Assembly: GCF_900109035.1 (NCBI RefSeq)
Contig: NZ_FNYD01000005.1
Coordinates: 1-64,000 of the forward strand
Origin: Cribrihabitans marinus
GTDB lineage: Bacteria; Pseudomonadota; Alphaproteobacteria; Rhodobacterales; Rhodobacteraceae
DNA: 64,000 nt
Direction: 5' to 3'
Made by a program: the position numbers and the translations under genes. Positions 61,657-64,000 of this stretch are shown piece after piece (position 1 is the stretch's first letter; the number at the start of each line of letters is the position of its first letter). The notes under the pieces were generated by a model. The model saw only the letters and a program-made list of their open reading frames with translations, ran no database searches and was not told the DNA's origin.

Positions 61657-62403
61657 TCAGAGCCGGAACAGCCGGCCCGGCGCGCCCGTAGGCAGCAACC
61701 CGCCGGCCAGCTGCCCCATGTGCCAGGCCAGCGCCTGGTTGCTGCTCAGCACCGGCTTGCCCAGCTCGGCCTCCAGCCCCTCGATGATGTCGAGGGTGCG
61801 CAGGTTGGTGCAGGACAGGAACACCGCCTCAGCCCCCGGCGCACGCCCGACCGACAGCGCCGCGTCGCGGATCGAGGCGGGGTCGATCCGGGCCACGCGC
61901 GCCTCGACCTCCTCGCCGAAAGAAACGGTTTCGGGCACGTTCAGCCCCGCCCCTTCCAAGGCCGCCCGGATCGGCCGGTTGACGGTTTCGATATAGGGCG
62001 AGACGATGGCCACCGAGCGCAGCCGCATCGCCGCGATCGCGGCCAGCGCGGCGGTGAGCGGGTCGCTGACCGCGCGAGTGCGGGCCGATCCGCGCACCAG
62101 CTGCGCCACCCGCTCCGCCCCGATCAGCGTGGTGCCCGAGGTGCAGCCGTATCCGACCACGTCGAACGCGGCCGCCGGCGGCAGCAGCGACACCGCCCGG
62201 GGAAGCGCGCCCTCCATCGTCGCGATCGTGTCGGGGGTCAGGTCATCGCCGCTGGGGATGCGGGTGACATGGAGCGCCACGTCGCCTCCGGTAAACAGCC
62301 GGCGAAAATCCTGCTCGATGGTCTCGTCCACCCGCAGCACCACCAGTCCCAGCGTGGCGCGCGAACCGATCGGGCCGGTCAGGCGATAGGGAAACCGCGC
62401 CAT
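61657..62403 (-). CDS. Asp/Glu racemase-family protein (EutA-like)
   Basis: 248-aa racemase/maleate-isomerase fold with the two catalytic cysteines expected: C87 in GYGCTSGTTLIG and a second in VFLSCTNLRTLD. The family includes the ectoine-utilisation protein EutA and arylmalonate decarboxylase. It starts 4 bases after the M24 enzyme stop on the same strand and converges with the EutE-like gene. Confidence 0.82.
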   Translation of the reverse strand: MARFPYRLTGPIGSRATLGLVVLRVDETIEQDFRRLFTGGDVALHVTRIPSGDDLTPDTIATMEGALPRAVSLLPPAAAFDVVGYGCTSGTTLIGAERVAQLVRGSARTRAVSDPLTAALAAIAAMRLRSVAIVSPYIETVNRPIRAALEGAGLNVPETVSFGEEVEARVARIDPASIRDAALSVGRAPGAEAVFLSCTNLRTLDIIEGLEAELGKPVLSSNQALAWHMGQLAGGLLPTGAPGRLFRL

Positions 62404-62407
62404 GCCG

Positions 62408-63571
62408 CTAGCCCAGCACCGGAAGCTCGGCCGGCGCACGCGCCGACAGCAATTCGGGGCCGTCCGCGCGCAGGACGATGTTTTCCTCGTGCACCAGGAT
62501 CCGACCCGGGGACACCACCGCGCCCGGCTCCAGCGTCAGCACCATGTTCTCGCGCAGTTCGGTGTCGTCCAGCGGCGTCAGCGAGGGCCATTCGGTCAGG
62601 GCAATCCCAAGCCCGTGGCCAAGCCGGCCGCCGCCGGCCTCGACCCCGGCCGATTTCAGGGTCGCGGTCATCAGCCGGTGCAGATCGGCGGCGGTCATTC
62701 CCGGCCGCAGGGCGGCCAGCGCCACATCGGTCGCGGCATAGAGCGCATCATGAACCCGGCGCACCGCGTCCGAAGGCGGGCCCACCGCGTAATTGCGGTC
62801 GAAATCGCAGAAATACCCGTCCTTCACCGCGCCCGTATCCAGCATCAGGACATCGCCCCGCGCCAGAGGCCGCGCGGTGGCGGGCGAGATCACGTCGCCA
62901 TAGCCGCCCGGACCGGCGCCGCCCGCGACATAGCTGACCCAGTCGGCACCTTCCCCAAGCAGCGCGCACTGGAAGTCCCGGAACACCGCATCCAGCGGCA
63001 CGCCGGGACCTGCGAACTCGGGCACCCGGGCAAAGGCGGCGTCGGCGATCCGGCAGGTTGCGCGGATCAGCTCGATCTCGGCCTCGGACTTGATCTCGCG
63101 GACCCGGTGCAGGATGTCGGTGGCATCGGCCATCTCTCGCGGCGCGAGCCGGTCGCTGATGCGCAGGTAGTCCGCGAGCGGCATCCGCAGATGCGTCTCG
63201 AGCCCCATGGGCAGGCCGATGCGCCCGCTCGGGGGCACCATGTCGTTCAGCGTGTCCGCCAGCAGGCTCACGCCGTCATCCTCGGGATGCGGTGCGTCCC
63301 AGCAGCGGATGTCGCTCAGCCAGGTACCTGCCATCAGTTCCGCGCCGATGGACGGGATCACCGCCACCGGATCGCCCGCGGCCGGCACGACCACGAACCA
63401 CGGCCGCGCCGGGCTTTCCCAGAACCGCGTCAGAAACCCGGTGACATAGAACACGTCCGCGGCGGTGGTCAGCAGCAGGGCCGCGATGTCCGCCGCGGCC
63501 ATGCGCGCCTGCAGGGCGGCGACCCGGCGGCGGAACTCACCCTCCGGGTAACGGCCCGGATGGTCACCCAT
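62408..63571 (-). CDS. M24-family hydrolase (ectoine hydrolase EutD/DoeA-like)
   Basis: 387-aa aminopeptidase-P/creatinase fold. Metal residues: D and D in LDTGAVKDGYFCDFDR, His in GHGLGIALTEWPSL, Glu in LTLEPGAV and Glu in HEENIVL. DoeA/EutD opens the ectoine ring; other relatives are proline dipeptidases. The position between EutA-like and a PLP-lyase gene, and the EutE-like gene nearby, favour ectoine or hydroxyectoine. The start overlaps the upstream gene's stop by 8 bases. Confidence 0.8.
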   Translation of the reverse strand: MGDHPGRYPEGEFRRRVAALQARMAAADIAALLLTTAADVFYVTGFLTRFWESPARPWFVVVPAAGDPVAVIPSIGAELMAGTWLSDIRCWDAPHPEDDGVSLLADTLNDMVPPSGRIGLPMGLETHLRMPLADYLRISDRLAPREMADATDILHRVREIKSEAEIELIRATCRIADAAFARVPEFAGPGVPLDAVFRDFQCALLGEGADWVSYVAGGAGPGGYGDVISPATARPLARGDVLMLDTGAVKDGYFCDFDRNYAVGPPSDAVRRVHDALYAATDVALAALRPGMTAADLHRLMTATLKSAGVEAGGGRLGHGLGIALTEWPSLTPLDDTELRENMVLTLEPGAVVSPGRILVHEENIVLRADGPELLSARAPAELPVLG

Positions 63572-64000
63572 CCTCCGGCCCTTCGCTGAGGATGGCCAGC
63601 ACCCGGGACGCGGTGTCGATCCCGTCCAGCCCGGCCAGCAGCGCCGCCAGCCCCGCGCCGCCGGACGGCGTGGTGGCAAAGCCAAGCTCGGCAAGCGCCT
63701 CGGTGCCGTCGGCCGCTTCCGCCTCGGTGATCGTGGCGAAGATGTCGGCGTCGCGCGCCAGACCCACCAGCGCGACAAGGGACGGCGTCTTGCAGTCCAG
63801 CCGCCCCATCGACGAGACCGGGCCGGCAGTGGTGACCGGCCGCCCCGCGCGGATGCTCTCGATCAGCGCGGGCGCGGCGGCGGGTTCGACGACGATGATG
63901 ATCGGCGCATCGCCCCAGACCGCGCGGGCATGTGCCGCGACAGCCGCAGCCAGCCCGCCAACGCCGGCCTGCAGCAGGATATGGCTGGGCGGCTCGGGCA
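63564..64000 (-). CDS. PLP-dependent ammonia-lyase, C-terminal part (cut by window)
   Basis: The open frame enters from 64000 and ends at 63564. The visible ~145 codons read HILLQAGVGGLAAAVAAH, then IIIVVEPAAAPAL, then SMGRLDCKTPS and TPSGGAGLAALLAGLDG. This is the C-terminal half of a fold-type II enzyme close to diaminopropionate ammonia-lyase/threonine dehydratase; the PLP-binding Lys lies outside the window. In eut clusters a related enzyme is EutB. First of three leftward genes seen here. Confidence 0.75.
   Translation of the reverse strand, partial: PEPPSHILLQAGVGGLAAAVAAHARAVWGDAPIIIVVEPAAAPALIESIRAGRPVTTAGPVSSMGRLDCKTPSLVALVGLARDADIFATITEAEAADGTEALAELGFATTPSGGAGLAALLAGLDGIDTASRVLAILSEGPEDG

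Noticed and set aside
1-64000. CRISPR arrays, tRNA genes, rRNA, riboswitches, att sites
   Set aside because: Looked for repeated spacers, cloverleaf-like segments and conserved aptamer cores in the gaps; none found.

Overview
The window reads as chromosomal or megaplasmid DNA of a GC-rich marine-type alphaproteobacterium, most likely Rhodobacterales (Roseobacter group). The reasons are uniformly GC-ending codon use, very dense operons with 4-base stop/start overlaps, two complete TRAP transporters, four ABC importers and many small catabolic operons, each with its own LysR, GntR, DeoR, LacI or XRE regulator. No rRNA, tRNA, CRISPR array, phage or origin was seen.

Layout. (1) 1-6560: a bacterioferritin whose ferroxidase ligands are intact but whose haem-ligand Met is Leu; a small membrane protein; and a TetR gene divergent from an RND efflux pair (adaptor plus permease). 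(2) 6560-14590: an accessory segment of visibly lower GC. It holds a LysR gene, a DadA-like oxidase, a TRAP transporter and a VOC enzyme, bracketed and interrupted by decayed IS3, IS21 and IS256 fragments. One fragment (istB) is fused in frame to a truncated symporter start. (3) 14594-21070: PxpB/PxpC (5-oxoprolinase subunits), a TRAP transporter, a DUF1445 (YcsI-like) protein and a LysR gene. PxpA is missing, and the operon ends in the IS debris. (4) 21125-29561: a branched-chain-amino-acid-type ABC importer (LivGFHMJ) co-transcribed with a small protein and an aldo/keto reductase. These are divergent from a GntR gene followed by an aldo/keto reductase-RidA fusion. A perfect inverted repeat lies between the two operons.

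(5) 29671-48602: a cyclitol (inositol-like) catabolic region. A DeoR gene leads a PhnD/PhnC/PhnE/PhnE-type importer and a HAD phosphatase. Convergent to these is iolD-iolC-iolB-like-aldolase-iolG. Divergent from iolD is an oxidoreductase/TIM-barrel/oxidoreductase operon. A LacI gene is divergent from a FrcBCA-type sugar importer followed by a second, canonical iolB and a PhyH-family dioxygenase. Two copies of the same LacI palindrome (40493 and 44758) sit in the two divergent promoter regions, so LacI probably controls most of region 5. IolE and IolA are not in the window.

(6) 49776-54454: a VanA-like Rieske oxygenase with its LysR, an M29/NicX-like metalloenzyme, and a membrane diiron desaturase/hydroxylase translationally coupled to a Rieske ferredoxin. 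(7) 54462-57850: a polar amino acid ABC importer. (8) 58075-64000: an AhpD-like protein with CxxS in place of CxxC, an XRE-cupin regulator, a MATE exporter, and proteins resembling the ectoine-degradation set EutE/DoeB, EutA and EutD/DoeA, plus a PLP lyase cut by the window edge.

A recurring structural theme is a strong GC-rich hairpin just downstream of five of the six substrate-binding-protein genes. The most attractive candidates for undescribed biology are the phosphonate-type importer plus phosphatase placed against a cyclitol pathway, the dioxygenase coupled to iolB, the AKR-RidA fusion module with its paired importer, and the diiron enzyme with dedicated ferredoxin. Their functions are inferred from context only.
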